Of a stretch of 64,000 nt of DNA, positions 26,986 through 36,426 are shown piece by piece. The notes beneath the pieces are model-generated. The model saw only the letters and a program-made list of their open reading frames with translations. It made no database searches and was not told the DNA's origin. The first letter of the stretch is position 1, and each line of letters begins with the position of its first letter. Source of the stretch: Azoarcus sp. DD4 (lineage in GTDB: Bacteria; Pseudomonadota; Gammaproteobacteria; Burkholderiales; Rhodocyclaceae); contig NZ_CP022958.1 in NCBI RefSeq assembly GCF_006496635.1, positions 2,604,001 through 2,668,000 of the forward strand, read 5' to 3'. The translations under genes were made by a program, and so were the position numbers.

Positions 26986-28167
26986 ATGGCTCAACTCACC
27001 CTCGACAAACTCAACAAGCGCTACGGCGACGCCGCCCAGGTCATCAAGTCCATCGACCTGCAGGTCGACAGCGGCGAATTCATCGTCATCGTCGGCCCCT
27101 CGGGCTGCGGCAAATCGACGCTGCTGCGCATGATCGCCGGGCTGGAGGACATCTCCGGCGGCGGCATGTACATCGACGGCAAATACGTGAACGACGACAC
27201 CCCGTCCGAGCGCGGCATCGGCATGGTGTTCCAGTCCTACGCCCTGTACCCGCACATGAATGTGTACGAGAACATGGCCTTCGGCCTGCAACTGGCCAAG
27301 CTGCCGGCCGACGAGATCGCGCGGCGGGTGGAGGAGAGCGCCCGCATCCTGCAGCTGGAACCGCTGCTCAAGCGCCGGCCCAAGGATCTGTCCGGCGGCC
27401 AACGCCAGCGCGTTGCCATCGGCCGCGCGATCGCGCGCGAACCCAAGCTCTTCCTGTTCGACGAGCCGCTCTCCAACCTCGATGCCGCGCTGCGGGTGCA
27501 GATGCGCATGGAGATCGCCGCGCTGCACCGCCGGCTGCGCTCCACCATCATCTACGTCACCCACGACCAGGTCGAGGCGATGACGCTGGCGCAGCGCATC
27601 GTGGTGCTGCGCGCCGGCAACGTCGAGCAGGTGGGCACGCCGCTGGAACTCTACGACCATCCGGCCAACGACTTCGTCGCCCAGTTCATCGGCTCGCCCA
27701 AGATGAACATGATGCCGGCCACCCTGCTGCGCGCTGGCGAGGGCAAGACCCTGCTGCGGCTGTGGAACGGCAAGGAGCTCGCGGTGCCCATCGCCACCCC
27801 GGCCGGCGCCGAGGGCATGAAGGTGAAGCTGGGCATCCGCCCCGAGCACATCGAGTGGGGCGCGGTGGCCGAGGCGCCCTTCCTCGCCGACGTGCTCTTC
27901 GTCGAGCACATGGGCAACGAGACCTACCACTATCTCGACAGCGGCCAGCTCGGCGATCCCTGGGTGGTGCGCAACGCTCATCGCTCCGACATCGCCGCCG
28001 GCGACACCGTCGGCTACCGGCTGCCGCCCGAGCACTGCCACCTGTTCGACCAGGACGGCAAGGCCTTCGCCCGCCGCGCGCCCGGCAACGGCGCGACGCG
28101 CACGCCGGGCGTCGATGCGCCGCCCATCACCTTCGTCGAGCCGATGCGCACCAAGGCCATGCACTGA
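26986..28167 (+). CDS. Oligosaccharide ABC transporter ATPase (MalK/UgpC type)
   Basis: ATPase that energises the importer, 393 aa. Walker A GPSGCGKST is at residues 37-45; Q-loop MVFQSYALYPHM, signature LSGGQRQRVAIGRAI, Walker B LFLFDEPLSNLDA and switch VTHDQ follow. A TOBE-type regulatory domain forms the last third. The start at 26986 has AAGGAT upstream. The last residues (RRAPGNGATRTPG onward) extend beyond the usual end and are poorly conserved. Confidence 0.93.
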   Translation: MAQLTLDKLNKRYGDAAQVIKSIDLQVDSGEFIVIVGPSGCGKSTLLRMIAGLEDISGGGMYIDGKYVNDDTPSERGIGMVFQSYALYPHMNVYENMAFGLQLAKLPADEIARRVEESARILQLEPLLKRRPKDLSGGQRQRVAIGRAIAREPKLFLFDEPLSNLDAALRVQMRMEIAALHRRLRSTIIYVTHDQVEAMTLAQRIVVLRAGNVEQVGTPLELYDHPANDFVAQFIGSPKMNMMPATLLRAGEGKTLLRLWNGKELAVPIATPAGAEGMKVKLGIRPEHIEWGAVAEAPFLADVLFVEHMGNETYHYLDSGQLGDPWVVRNAHRSDIAAGDTVGYRLPPEHCHLFDQDGKAFARRAPGNGATRTPGVDAPPITFVEPMRTKAMH

Positions 28168-28188
28168 CAGCGCAGCCGGACCGATGAC

Positions 28189-28219
28189 GGCCGCGGCGGG
28201 CTGAGTCCCGCCCGCGGCC
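28189..28219 (+). terminator. GC-rich terminator-like hairpin after the MalK-type gene
   Basis: GGCCGCGGCGGG (28189-28200) pairs with CCCGCCCGCGGCC (28207-28219) with one bulged base and loop CTGAGT, followed by only two T. Probably a partial terminator between the ABC operon and the trehalase. Confidence 0.45.
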
Positions 28220-28307
28220 TTCCACCCGCATTACGGCGCCGCCGACGCCGTCCACCATGCCGCGCGCGGCCGTGGGGGGCTGCTGCTGCCCGCTTCGAGG
28301 ATACGAC

Positions 28308-29834
28308 GTGAACCATTCCGGACCCCAGACCCAGGGCGCGCTGTTCCAGGCGGTGCAGCTCGCGCGCGTGTTCGCCGACTCCAAGACCTTTCCCGACTGC
28401 GTGGCGCTGGCGCCGGCCGACGACATTGCGCGGGACTTCCGCCGCCTGCTCGACGACTTCGTGCGCAGCCGCTTCGCCCTGCCGGAAGCCGGGGCGGCGC
28501 CGGTGCCGGCGGCGGGGGACGGACTTGCCGCACACATCGATGCGCTGTGGACCACGCTCACCCGCGCGCCTGACGTGTCTGAAGCCGATCCGCCGGCTGG
28601 CGGCACGCTGCTTCCGCTGCCGCATCCCTACGTGGTGCCGGGCGGGCGTTTCCGCGAAATCTATTACTGGGATAGCTACTTCACCCTGCTCGGCCTGGCG
28701 GCGGCCGGCCGCGTCGATCTGGTCGACAGCATGGTGCGCAACTTCGCCTGGCTGATCGACAGCGTCGGCCATGTGCCCAACGGCAACCGCATCTACTTCC
28801 TCAGCCGTTCGCAGCCGCCGGTGTTCGGCCTGATGCTGGAACTGCTGGAAGGGGAGTGCGGCTTCGACGCCATCGCGGGCTTCCTGCCCCAACTGGAGCG
28901 CGAATATCGCTACTGGATGGCCTGCGAACTGCCGGCCGGCCTGACCCCTGCCGCCGACCGCCATGTGGTGCGTCTGGCCGACGGCGCGCTGCTCAATCGC
29001 TACTGGGACGCGCGCAATCTGCCGCGCGAAGAGGCCTACGCCGAGGACGTGGCACTGTTCGCCGAAGTCGAGCCGGCGCGTCAGGCGGAGGTCTACCGCA
29101 ACCTGCGCGCCGCGGCCGAATCCGGCTGGGATTTCAGCAGCCGCTGGTGCGGCGGCAACCGCAGCCTGAGCAGCATCCGTACCACCGAACTGGTCCCGGT
29201 CGATCTCAATTGCCTGCTCTACCGCGTCGAAACCCTGCTCGCGCGCTGGCTGGCGCAGGCTGGCCAGGCGCGCGCCGCCGACTACGCGCAGGCGGCGGTG
29301 CGGCGGCGCGCGGCCATCCTCGCCCACTGCTGGAACGAAGAGGCCGGCTGGTTCTTCGACTACGGCTGGTGCGACGGCCGCCAGACCGACTGCTGGTCGC
29401 TCGCCGGTGTGTTCCCGCTGTTCTGCGGGCTGGCCGATGTGGCGCAGGCGCAGCGGATCGCCCGCGGCATCGAGCGGCATTTCCTGCGGCCGGGCGGCGT
29501 GGTCACCACGCTGGCGGCCACGCGCGAGCAGTGGGACGCGCCCAACGGTTGGGCGCCACTGCAGTGGGCGACGGTGCAGGGCCTGCTCGATTACGGCGAG
29601 GACGCGCTGGCGCGCGAGATCGCGACGCGCTTCGTCGCTCTCGCCGACCGTGTGTTCCGGCGCACCGGCAAGCTGATGGAGAAATACGACGTCTGCGACA
29701 TGGCGCTCGATGCCGGCGGCGGCGAGTACCCGGTGCAGGACGGTTTCGGCTGGACCAATGGCGTGGTGCGCGCCTTCATCGCCCGCTTCGGCGCGCCGGT
29801 CGCCACTGCCGTGCAGGCGGGGGCGCCATGCTGA
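28308..29834 (+). CDS. GH37 trehalase, cytosolic
   Basis: Splits trehalose to two glucose. Both GH37 signatures are present: PGGRFREIYYWDSYF and QWDAPNGWAPLQW; GGEYPVQDGFGWTNGV near the C terminus is also typical. There is no signal peptide, so this is TreF-like and needs an importer, matching the ABC system upstream. I take GTG 28308 as start (CGAGGATACGAC before it; 508 aa); an ATG at 28257 would add a Cys/Arg-rich stretch without family likeness. The last 7 bases overlap the next gene. Confidence 0.92.
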   Translation: MNHSGPQTQGALFQAVQLARVFADSKTFPDCVALAPADDIARDFRRLLDDFVRSRFALPEAGAAPVPAAGDGLAAHIDALWTTLTRAPDVSEADPPAGGTLLPLPHPYVVPGGRFREIYYWDSYFTLLGLAAAGRVDLVDSMVRNFAWLIDSVGHVPNGNRIYFLSRSQPPVFGLMLELLEGECGFDAIAGFLPQLEREYRYWMACELPAGLTPAADRHVVRLADGALLNRYWDARNLPREEAYAEDVALFAEVEPARQAEVYRNLRAAAESGWDFSSRWCGGNRSLSSIRTTELVPVDLNCLLYRVETLLARWLAQAGQARAADYAQAAVRRRAAILAHCWNEEAGWFFDYGWCDGRQTDCWSLAGVFPLFCGLADVAQAQRIARGIERHFLRPGGVVTTLAATREQWDAPNGWAPLQWATVQGLLDYGEDALAREIATRFVALADRVFRRTGKLMEKYDVCDMALDAGGGEYPVQDGFGWTNGVVRAFIARFGAPVATAVQAGAPC

Positions 29835-30988
29835 AACGCCTTGCGGGGCCGCTGTGGGCGCTGGTCACCGGCTTTGCTGCGCTGGGCGGCGTCGGCAGCG
29901 TGCTGATGACGCGCCAGCCCGAGTTCTACCAGCGCTGGGGGCTGGACAACGCAGAGTGGGGCTGGGTGCTGTTCTCCGGCGGGCTGGGCGGCGTGCTCGC
30001 CTATCCGCTCAACCGCGCGCTGCTGCTGCGCTGGGGCAGCCGGACGATGCTGCACCGCTTCGGCACCGCCGGCGGGATCGTGCTGGGCCTGATTCCGTGG
30101 TTGCCCGGCCTGTCGGGTTTGCTCGCGGGGCTCTTCCTGCAGGGCATGATCTATAACGGCGTCAGCGTGGCGATCAACCATCAGGCGGCGCAATGGGAAC
30201 TGCACCAGGGCCGGCGGATGATGGGCCGGCTGCATGCCACCTTCTTCATCGGCAGCGTGCTGTCGGCCTTCGTCAGCGGGCTGTTGGCGGCGGCGGGCGT
30301 GAACCTGGCGCTGCACATGGCGGCGGTCGGCCTGCTGGCGGCGCTGGTGCACCGCGCCGCTGCCGCCACGCTGCGCGCGGAGACGGCTGCACCGATGGAG
30401 CAGGTCGAGGTGAGGCCGGCGGTGGATGCCTGGCTCGGGCTGGGGCTGCTGCTGTGCTGGTGCACCGTGCTGGAAAGCGGGGTGATGGGTTGGGCGTCGG
30501 TCTATCTGTCGCAGGCCCTGCACGCGGCCGACAGCGTGGCCGGCTTCGGTCTGGCGGTCTTCTCCGGCGCGATGGCGGTCGGTCGCCTGTTCTCCGACGG
30601 GCTGGTCAATCGCTACGGCGGCGCGCGCCTGGTCCGCTTCGGTGGATGTCTGTGCGCGGTGGCCCTGTTCCTTGCGGCCTGGCTGCCGGCGATGCCGCTG
30701 GCCTTCCTGGCCTTTGCCGCCACCGGCCTGGGCCTGGCTGCGGCCGCACCGGTGATCTTTTCTGCCGCCGGCCGCATGGGCGGCGAGGCGTTGGCGCTGG
30801 TCGCCGGCCTCGGCGCGCTCGGCGGCCTGCTCGGGCCGCTGCTGCTCGGCCGGGTGGCGAGCCTGCTCTCGCTTGAGTGGGTGTTGAGTTTGCTGGCTAT
30901 GGTGAGCGCCGTAATCGCCTGGCAGGCACGGGTGCTGGGCGATCACGGCGCGAGGGCGGTGTCGCTGAGCGAGGTGACGCGCTCCTGA
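29828..30988 (+). CDS. MFS transporter
   Basis: Inner-membrane carrier of about 12 helices, 386 aa, of the major facilitator superfamily (short loops, VFSGAMAVGRLFSDGLVNRYGG in the second half like the MFS loop motif). The ATG overlaps the end of the trehalase gene, so the two are coupled. Its cargo is not evident; a sugar or a sugar-derived product is plausible by context. It is followed by a convergent LysR gene with no obvious terminator. Confidence 0.82.
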   Translation: MLKRLAGPLWALVTGFAALGGVGSVLMTRQPEFYQRWGLDNAEWGWVLFSGGLGGVLAYPLNRALLLRWGSRTMLHRFGTAGGIVLGLIPWLPGLSGLLAGLFLQGMIYNGVSVAINHQAAQWELHQGRRMMGRLHATFFIGSVLSAFVSGLLAAAGVNLALHMAAVGLLAALVHRAAAATLRAETAAPMEQVEVRPAVDAWLGLGLLLCWCTVLESGVMGWASVYLSQALHAADSVAGFGLAVFSGAMAVGRLFSDGLVNRYGGARLVRFGGCLCAVALFLAAWLPAMPLAFLAFAATGLGLAAAAPVIFSAAGRMGGEALALVAGLGALGGLLGPLLLGRVASLLSLEWVLSLLAMVSAVIAWQARVLGDHGARAVSLSEVTRS

Positions 30989-31044
30989 TATCGCTACAGC
31001 ATGCCGACCACGGTATTTCGAGGTGCTCCGTTGAATGCATGGCC

Positions 31045-31947
31045 TCAAGGCCGGTGGGCCGCCTGAAGGCTGGATACCGTCAGGTCGATGAAGCGCCGCG
31101 TGCGCTGCGGCAGGTGGGCACGCTGCGGGTAGTAGATGTACAGGCCGATGCGCTCGCTGCCGTGGGCGGGCAGGAGGCGCTCCAGCCGGCCGGCCTCGAT
31201 CAGCGGCGCGGCGATGTAGTCGGGTATCTGGCCGATGCCCATTCCGGCCAGCACCGCGCTTGCCTCTGCGTCCACATCGTTGGTGGCGAAGCGTGCGGCG
31301 ACGTCGGCATGGACCGTTGCATCGCCATCCGCATACTCCCAGGGCATCAGCCTCCCGGTGGTGACCGGCCGGAATCCGGTGCAGCGATGCTGCGCGAGCT
31401 CGTCCCAGCCATGCGGCCGGCCGTGGCGTTCGAGGTAGGCGGGGGCGGCGCAGACCCATTGCTGGATATCCAACAGCCGCCGTGCCACCACGTTGCGGTC
31501 CAGCCCGGCACCCATGCGAAAGCCGACATCGATGCGTTCTTCGACGATGTCGGTGTGCCGGTCTTCGAGTTCGAGATCGACGGTGACGTCGGGATGTTCG
31601 TCCATATAGCGGGTCACCAGCGGCAGCACGAGGTGCTGTCCGACCGAGCGTGGCGCGGTGATGCGCAGGCTGCCGCCGACGTCCTGGTGCGCGGCGCGCA
31701 GTTCCGACAGGGCGCTGCGGATGGAGGACAGGGCAGGGCGCACTTGAGCCAGCAGCCGGGCGCCTTCGTCGGTGAGGCTGAGCTTGCGCGTGGTCCGGTG
31801 CAGCAGGCGCACCCCAAGCTGGGTTTCGAGCTGACGGATGGTCTTGCTGGTGGCCTGCGGCGCAACGCCCAGCTCGAGGGCCGCGCGGCGGAAGCTGCCG
31901 CTCTCGACGACGCGGGCAAGGGTGGAGAGGGCCTTGAGATCGTCCAT
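31045..31947 (-). CDS. LysR-family transcriptional regulator
   Basis: 300 aa regulator with an N-terminal winged helix (residues 1-60, LSTLARVVESGSFRRAALEL) and a LysR substrate-binding domain. It resembles the CrgA/AphB branch that often controls a divergent short-chain dehydrogenase. It is divergent from the SDR gene at 32064, and a perfect palindrome sits directly at its start codon, suggesting autoregulation. Confidence 0.88.
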   Translation of the reverse strand: MDDLKALSTLARVVESGSFRRAALELGVAPQATSKTIRQLETQLGVRLLHRTTRKLSLTDEGARLLAQVRPALSSIRSALSELRAAHQDVGGSLRITAPRSVGQHLVLPLVTRYMDEHPDVTVDLELEDRHTDIVEERIDVGFRMGAGLDRNVVARRLLDIQQWVCAAPAYLERHGRPHGWDELAQHRCTGFRPVTTGRLMPWEYADGDATVHADVAARFATNDVDAEASAVLAGMGIGQIPDYIAAPLIEAGRLERLLPAHGSERIGLYIYYPQRAHLPQRTRRFIDLTVSSLQAAHRP

Positions 31948-31950
31948 TGA

Positions 31951-31971
31951 TTAGCATCCTGCAGTTGCTAA
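31951..31971. promoter_or_regulatory. Perfect palindrome at the LysR start
   Basis: TTAGCA-N9-TGCTAA lies 4 bases upstream of the LysR ATG in the divergent LysR/SDR gap (31948-32063). It is a likely LysR-type binding site; its position over the leader suggests repression of the regulator's own gene. Confidence 0.55.
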
Positions 31972-32063
31972 TGAAACGCAGATTATGAGTCTAGTGGGTT
32001 GATATAGAGAGGCATAGATTTCGTTCCGGGCCTGACCCCATTCCCTTACCTGGAGAAATCGAA

Positions 32064-32918
32064 ATGTCCAACATCAACTCGAAAGTGTGGTTCATCACCG
32101 GTGCGTCGCGCGGCTTCGGCCTGGAGGTCGCCCGCGCGGCACTGGCCCGCGGCGACCGGGTCGTCGCCACGGCACGGCGGCCGGCCAGCATCGAGCAGGC
32201 GCTCGGCGCGCACGACAACCTGCTGAGGGTGGCGCTCGACGTCACCGACGAGGCGCAGGCGCTGGCCGCGGTGGAGGCGGGCATCGCACGCTTCGGCCGG
32301 ATCGACGTGCTGCTCAACAACGCGGGTTATGGCCTGCTCGGCGCGGTCGAGGAATCCAGCGCGAAGGAGGTCGCGGACCAGTTCGCCACCAATGTCTTCG
32401 GCGTGCTGCACGTGACCCGTGCGGTGCTGCCGCACATGCGCGGCGCCGGTCGCGGTCACATCATCAACATCTCGTCCATCGGCGGCTATTCCGCCTATCC
32501 GGGCTGGGGCGTGTATGGCGCCACCAAGTTCGCGCTGGAGGGGCTGACCGAGGCGCTCGCCGAAGAGCTGTCGCCGCTCGGCATCCGCGCGACGGTGGTC
32601 GAGCCCGGATTCTTCCGCACCGACTTCCTCGACAGCAGCTCGCTGGTGAAGACGGTGCGGGAATTGCCCGACTACGTGGCCACGGTTGGTCACATGCGGT
32701 CGCTGATGGCGGGCGCGAACCACCGCCAGCCGGGCGATCCGGAGAAGTTCGCCAAGGCGTTGCTGGTGCTCGCGGACAGCGCCGAGCCGCCGGTGCGGCT
32801 GCCGCTGGGTACCGACACCGTGGCGAAGATCGCCGAGAAGCATCGAACCGTGGAGCGGGAAGTCGCCAACTGGCACGCGCTGGCGGTATCGACCGACCAC
32901 GACGACCTGAAGCCGTGA
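32064..32918 (+). CDS. Short-chain dehydrogenase/reductase (SDR)
   Basis: Classical SDR, 284 aa, cytosolic NAD(P)-dependent oxidoreductase. Cofactor motif TGASRGFGLEVA near residue 11, NNAG in the middle, and catalytic serine plus YGATK. A basic residue after the glycine motif (ATARRPAS) suggests NADPH. The substrate is unknown. Probably regulated by the divergent LysR protein. Confidence 0.9.
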   Translation: MSNINSKVWFITGASRGFGLEVARAALARGDRVVATARRPASIEQALGAHDNLLRVALDVTDEAQALAAVEAGIARFGRIDVLLNNAGYGLLGAVEESSAKEVADQFATNVFGVLHVTRAVLPHMRGAGRGHIINISSIGGYSAYPGWGVYGATKFALEGLTEALAEELSPLGIRATVVEPGFFRTDFLDSSSLVKTVRELPDYVATVGHMRSLMAGANHRQPGDPEKFAKALLVLADSAEPPVRLPLGTDTVAKIAEKHRTVEREVANWHALAVSTDHDDLKP

Positions 32919-33012
32919 CGATGGAGCGGGGCGCCGACGGAGCATGCGGCGGCGTCCCGGTTCCGTGTGGTGGTCCTGTGCGGAGACGGGCCGGGCGGAA
33001 ACGGTGCTTGAC

Positions 33013-33062
33013 TTTATAAATTACGAGCGTAATCTATAAATCAAAGATGATGATCGTCATCT
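33013..33062 (+). promoter_or_regulatory. Promoter-region palindromes before the second SDR gene
   Basis: TTTATAAATTACG (33013-33025) and CGTAATCTATAAA (33028-33040) form an inverted repeat with 12 of 13 matching positions and a 2-base centre. TTGACT (33008-33013) could be the -35. A second palindrome AGATGA-N6-TCATCT spans 33045-33062. The first looks like an operator for a dimeric repressor such as TetR or HxlR, but no such gene is nearby. Confidence 0.5.
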
Positions 33063-33109
33063 AAGTGCCGTGAGCGAACCCGCTTCCAACCCCGTCCAGG
33101 AGATCGAAC

Positions 33110-33931
33110 ATGAACGAACACAATCCGCAGGGCCGTGCGCTGATCACCGGAGCTTCGTCCGGCATCGGTGCGACCTACGCCGAACGCCTTGCTCAACGCG
33201 GCTACGACCTGATCCTGGCCGCGCGCGACCCGGGCCGTCTCGAGGCGGTGGCGCAACGCTTGCGGCGGGACACCGGTGTTGCGGTGGACGTTCTGTCGGC
33301 CGACCTCACCGCGGCCGCGGACCTCGAACGCGTCGTGCAGCGCCTGCGCGACGACGGCCGGATTTCCATGCTGGTGAACAACGCGGGCATCGCCGCCAGC
33401 GGACCGGTCGTGGGTGCCGACCCGCGCGAGACGGCTGCGATGATCGCGCTCAACACGCTTGCGCCTACCCAGCTGGCGCTGGCCGCAGCGAGCGCCTTCG
33501 CCGCGCGGGGCGAGGGCAGCATCATCAACATCGCCTCGGTACTGGCGCTGGCGCCGGAACTGTTCAACGGCGTCTATGGCGCGACCAAGGCCTATGTGCT
33601 CAATTTCAGCCTGTCGCTTCAGCAGGAACTCGCAGCGCGTGGCGTACGCGTGCAGGTCGTGCTTCCCGGCGTGACGCGTACCGAACTCTGGTCGCGCTCC
33701 GGCACCGACATTGCCAGCCTGCCGGCGGAAATGGTGATGGACGTCGACGAGATGGTCGACGCCGCGCTGGCCGGATTCGACCTCGGCGAAACCGTCACGA
33801 TTCCGTCACTCCCCGACGCGTCGGAATGGGAGGCGCTGACGAATCTGCGCCGCAGTCTTGCGCCGCGGCTTTCGCTCGCCCACGCCGCACCGCGCTATGC
33901 GCGGGTGGCTGCCGATCTCGTCGAGCGGTGA
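33110..33931 (+). CDS. Short-chain dehydrogenase/reductase (SDR), second gene
   Basis: 273 aa NAD(P)-dependent oxidoreductase with TGASSGIGATYAERLA near residue 15, NNAGIAASG, and the catalytic YGATKAYVL motif. It is closest in style to DltE-like SDRs of unknown substrate. Twenty-eight bases separate it from the MFS pump, so both are likely cotranscribed under the palindromic operator upstream. Confidence 0.9.
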   Translation: MNEHNPQGRALITGASSGIGATYAERLAQRGYDLILAARDPGRLEAVAQRLRRDTGVAVDVLSADLTAAADLERVVQRLRDDGRISMLVNNAGIAASGPVVGADPRETAAMIALNTLAPTQLALAAASAFAARGEGSIINIASVLALAPELFNGVYGATKAYVLNFSLSLQQELAARGVRVQVVLPGVTRTELWSRSGTDIASLPAEMVMDVDEMVDAALAGFDLGETVTIPSLPDASEWEALTNLRRSLAPRLSLAHAAPRYARVAADLVER

Positions 33932-33959
33932 ATGCCGCCGGCCGACCGAGGAGACAGCC

Positions 33960-35195
33960 ATGACTGCCTTTGCCGCACCGGCGCCGTCGATGGCGCCTCC
34001 ACCTCGCCTGCTCCTGCTGCTGGTGATCGTGCTGACGGGCTTGGGCGACCTGTCCACCCAGATCTACGTGCCAGTGCTCCCCACGATCGCCAGCCGATTC
34101 GGCGTCGACAAGGAAGCGGTCCAGCACACCCTGACCGCTTTCGTCCTCGCCTTCGGGCTGGGGCAACTGGTCTGGGGCCCGTTGTCGGACCGCTTCGGCC
34201 GCCGCCGTGTGCTGATGAGCGGACTTGCGCTCTATCTCGCCGGGTGCGCAGCCTGCTTCCTGGCCGGTTCGACCTGGTCGCTGACGGCGGCACGTTTCGC
34301 CCAGGGCGCCGGCGCTGCCGCCGCGATCGTGCTGGCCCGCGCCATCACCCGTGATGCCTGGGGGGCGAAAGCCGGCCCGGTAATGATGCTGGGCACCCTG
34401 GTGATCGGCGTGTGCGTGATGGTTTCGCCGCTGCTGGGCAGCATGCTGGCGACCCTGCCGACGGGTTGGCAGACCGCCTTCATCTTCCTGTTCGCGCTGG
34501 CGACGGTCGTACTCGCTTACGTATGGCTGGGCTTCGAGGAGACGCACCACGCACGCGACCCGCAGGCCGTCCATGTCCCGAGGCTGTTGTCGAACTACCG
34601 CGAACTGATGGGCGACCGCCAGTACGCCAGCTTTGCGCTCGCCCTGGCCTTCACCTACGGCGCGCTGTTCGCCTTCATTTCCAGTGCGCCGCTGTACGTG
34701 GTGGGCAAGCTCGGCCATACGCCGGGCGAATACGGGATGTTCTTCTTCCTGATCGTGACGGGGCTGTGTGTCGGGGTGTTGGCCGCTCGCCCACTGTCGC
34801 AGCGCTGGGGTTTTGCGCGCACCCTGCGGATCGGGCTCGGGCTCAGCCTTGCGTCCGCGGTGTTCGCCTTGACGCTCGCCCTGACAGACGCGACGACGCT
34901 GGCGAGCCTGCTGCTGCCGCAACTGGGCTTGACCCTGGGGGCAGGCCTGGTGATCCCGAGCGCGGTCGCCGGCGCGGTGATGCCGCAGGCCCATCGTTCC
35001 GGCCTCGCGGCCGGCCTGCTTGGCTTTCTGCAGATGCTCGGTGGCGCGCTGTTCGGCTATCTTGCGGTCCGCTTCTATGCGGGCACGCCGGTTGCGATGC
35101 TGGGCATCCAGGTTGGCGCGCTCGCGCTGGCCTTCGGAACCGCGCTGGCGGTGGGTAGCCGCCCAGCGCAGGCCGGGCTGCGCGCAGTCTCCTGA
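33960..35195 (+). CDS. MFS efflux pump, Bcr/CflA-like
   Basis: 411 aa, 12 predicted helices. The N-terminal half has the drug:H+ antiporter pattern GPLSDRFGRRRVLMSGL and an early DLSTQIYVPVLPTI as in Bcr/CflA. The ATG at 33960 has GAGGAGA upstream; a longer frame overlaps the SDR gene and is not preferred. Probable export of a toxic compound or metabolite. Confidence 0.86.
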   Translation: MTAFAAPAPSMAPPPRLLLLLVIVLTGLGDLSTQIYVPVLPTIASRFGVDKEAVQHTLTAFVLAFGLGQLVWGPLSDRFGRRRVLMSGLALYLAGCAACFLAGSTWSLTAARFAQGAGAAAAIVLARAITRDAWGAKAGPVMMLGTLVIGVCVMVSPLLGSMLATLPTGWQTAFIFLFALATVVLAYVWLGFEETHHARDPQAVHVPRLLSNYRELMGDRQYASFALALAFTYGALFAFISSAPLYVVGKLGHTPGEYGMFFFLIVTGLCVGVLAARPLSQRWGFARTLRIGLGLSLASAVFALTLALTDATTLASLLLPQLGLTLGAGLVIPSAVAGAVMPQAHRSGLAAGLLGFLQMLGGALFGYLAVRFYAGTPVAMLGIQVGALALAFGTALAVGSRPAQAGLRAVS

Positions 35196-35200
35196 GGCAA

Positions 35201-35219
35201 GGGCGGGACATTCCCGCCC
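35201..35219. terminator. Hairpin between convergent genes
   Basis: GGGCGGGA and TCCCGCCC are perfect 8-base arms with a 3-base loop, directly after the MFS gene and before the convergent LysR gene. The following GGTCTGTCT is only weakly T-rich. Confidence 0.5.
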
Positions 35220-35316
35220 GGTCTGTCTGCCTCCGGGCTGCAGATTTCGACGCGCCGGGGGCGGCCCGCCGCCGGCTGTTCCGGCTTCCCATCGGGCGCG
35301 CAACATCCCGCTGGCT

Positions 35317-36219
35317 TCACCGCTCCTCGGCATTCAAAGGCGTGTTCCGTATCGACCTGAGGAAGGTGCTCAGGATGGGCGACTGGTCGTCCGCTCGATA
35401 GATGCAGCTGAGATCCACGCAAGCATCCTCGGGCGCATCCTCGAAGGGGATGTAGACCACGCCTGGAAAGTTCAGCGTGGTGGCCGACTCAGGGACCACG
35501 CAGACGCCGAAGCCGCTGGCCACCAGCGCCACGCCGGTGACGGCATCCCCGACCTCCTGGGCGATTTCCGGCACGAAGCCACGCGCTTCGCACAGGCTGA
35601 GCACCTTGTCGACGAAGTTGGGCCGCGCGCCGGACGGGAACAGGATCACCGGGCGCTGGGCGAGCACGTCGAAGCGCAGCGCTGCCAGCGCCGCCAGCGG
35701 GTCGTTCAGGTTCACCGCCAGCAGCAGCGACTCGGTGGCGATCACCTCGCTGCACAGGTCGGGCAGTGGCCCGAGCATGCGGTTGAAGCCCACCGTGATG
35801 CGGTTCTGCCGCAGCGCGGAGATCTGCTCGGCCTTGGTCATGGTGTGCAGAACCACGTTCACGTCCGGGTATTCGTTGCGGAAGTTCAGGATCAGCTTGG
35901 GAATGCGGTCGAGGATGGCCGAGCCGAAGATCGCCACGTCCAGGCGCCCGAGCTTGCCCTGGCCGGCGCGCTGGGTGCGCTCGGTGGCCTGCTCGATGAG
36001 CGCGCGGATGTTGCGCGCCTCGGTCAGGAACAGCGCGCCCGCCTGGGTCAGCTCCATGCCGCGCGGCGTGCGCACGAAGAGCTGGGTATCGAGTTCCTCC
36101 TCCAGTTGCTGGATCTGCCGGGTCAGCGGCGGCTGCGACATGTGCAGCCGGGTGGCGGCACGGCCGATGTTGGCCTCCTCGGCGACGGCGATGAAGTAGC
36201 GGATCTGGCGGATATCCAT
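35317..36219 (-). CDS. LysR-family regulator, CatM/BenM-like
   Basis: 300 aa. The N terminus MDIRQIRYFIAVAEEANIGR and SQPPLTRQIQQLEEELDTQL match the CatM/BenM/CbnR branch that senses aromatic ring-cleavage products. The start at 36219 is chosen by this alignment; the open frame extends upstream to 36573 only through repeat DNA. It is divergent from the DUF1302 gene. The same candidate site occurs before dmpC (60651-60695), so it probably controls both regions. Confidence 0.88.
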   Translation of the reverse strand: MDIRQIRYFIAVAEEANIGRAATRLHMSQPPLTRQIQQLEEELDTQLFVRTPRGMELTQAGALFLTEARNIRALIEQATERTQRAGQGKLGRLDVAIFGSAILDRIPKLILNFRNEYPDVNVVLHTMTKAEQISALRQNRITVGFNRMLGPLPDLCSEVIATESLLLAVNLNDPLAALAALRFDVLAQRPVILFPSGARPNFVDKVLSLCEARGFVPEIAQEVGDAVTGVALVASGFGVCVVPESATTLNFPGVVYIPFEDAPEDACVDLSCIYRADDQSPILSTFLRSIRNTPLNAEER

Positions 36220-36258
36220 GGGCGGCGTTCCCGGTTGGGTGAGGCGTGGATATTGATC

Positions 36259-36304
36259 ATACCGCGAAGGTATTACGCGAGCCTTGAATTGGTATTGGAC
36301 GGTA
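36259..36304 (+). promoter_or_regulatory. LysR site: ATAC-N7-GTAT plus GGTATTGGACGGTA
   Basis: ATAC-CGCGAAG-GTAT (36259-36273) is the classical BenM/CatM recognition sequence. The block GGTATTGGACGGTA follows at 36291-36304. Both are repeated with identical spacing before dmpC. They lie 40-85 bases upstream of the divergent LysR start, within the LysR/DUF1302 gap. Confidence 0.75.
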
Positions 36305-36426
36305 ATGAGGCGCGCCGGTAAGTTTTCCTCATGGCGGCAGGGCTGGAAGGTGGGGCCGGGCTGGCAAGAACGAAAGCTGATGGTGATGAAGGTTGGGGTG
36401 AGGTGGTTTGGCCGCTGCGGTTTTGA

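Noticed and set aside
29591..31957. 788-aa minus-strand frame across the trehalase end, MFS and LysR genes
   Set aside because: It covers three recognisable genes in other frames and is made of Arg/Gln/Pro/Ala-rich shadow sequence.
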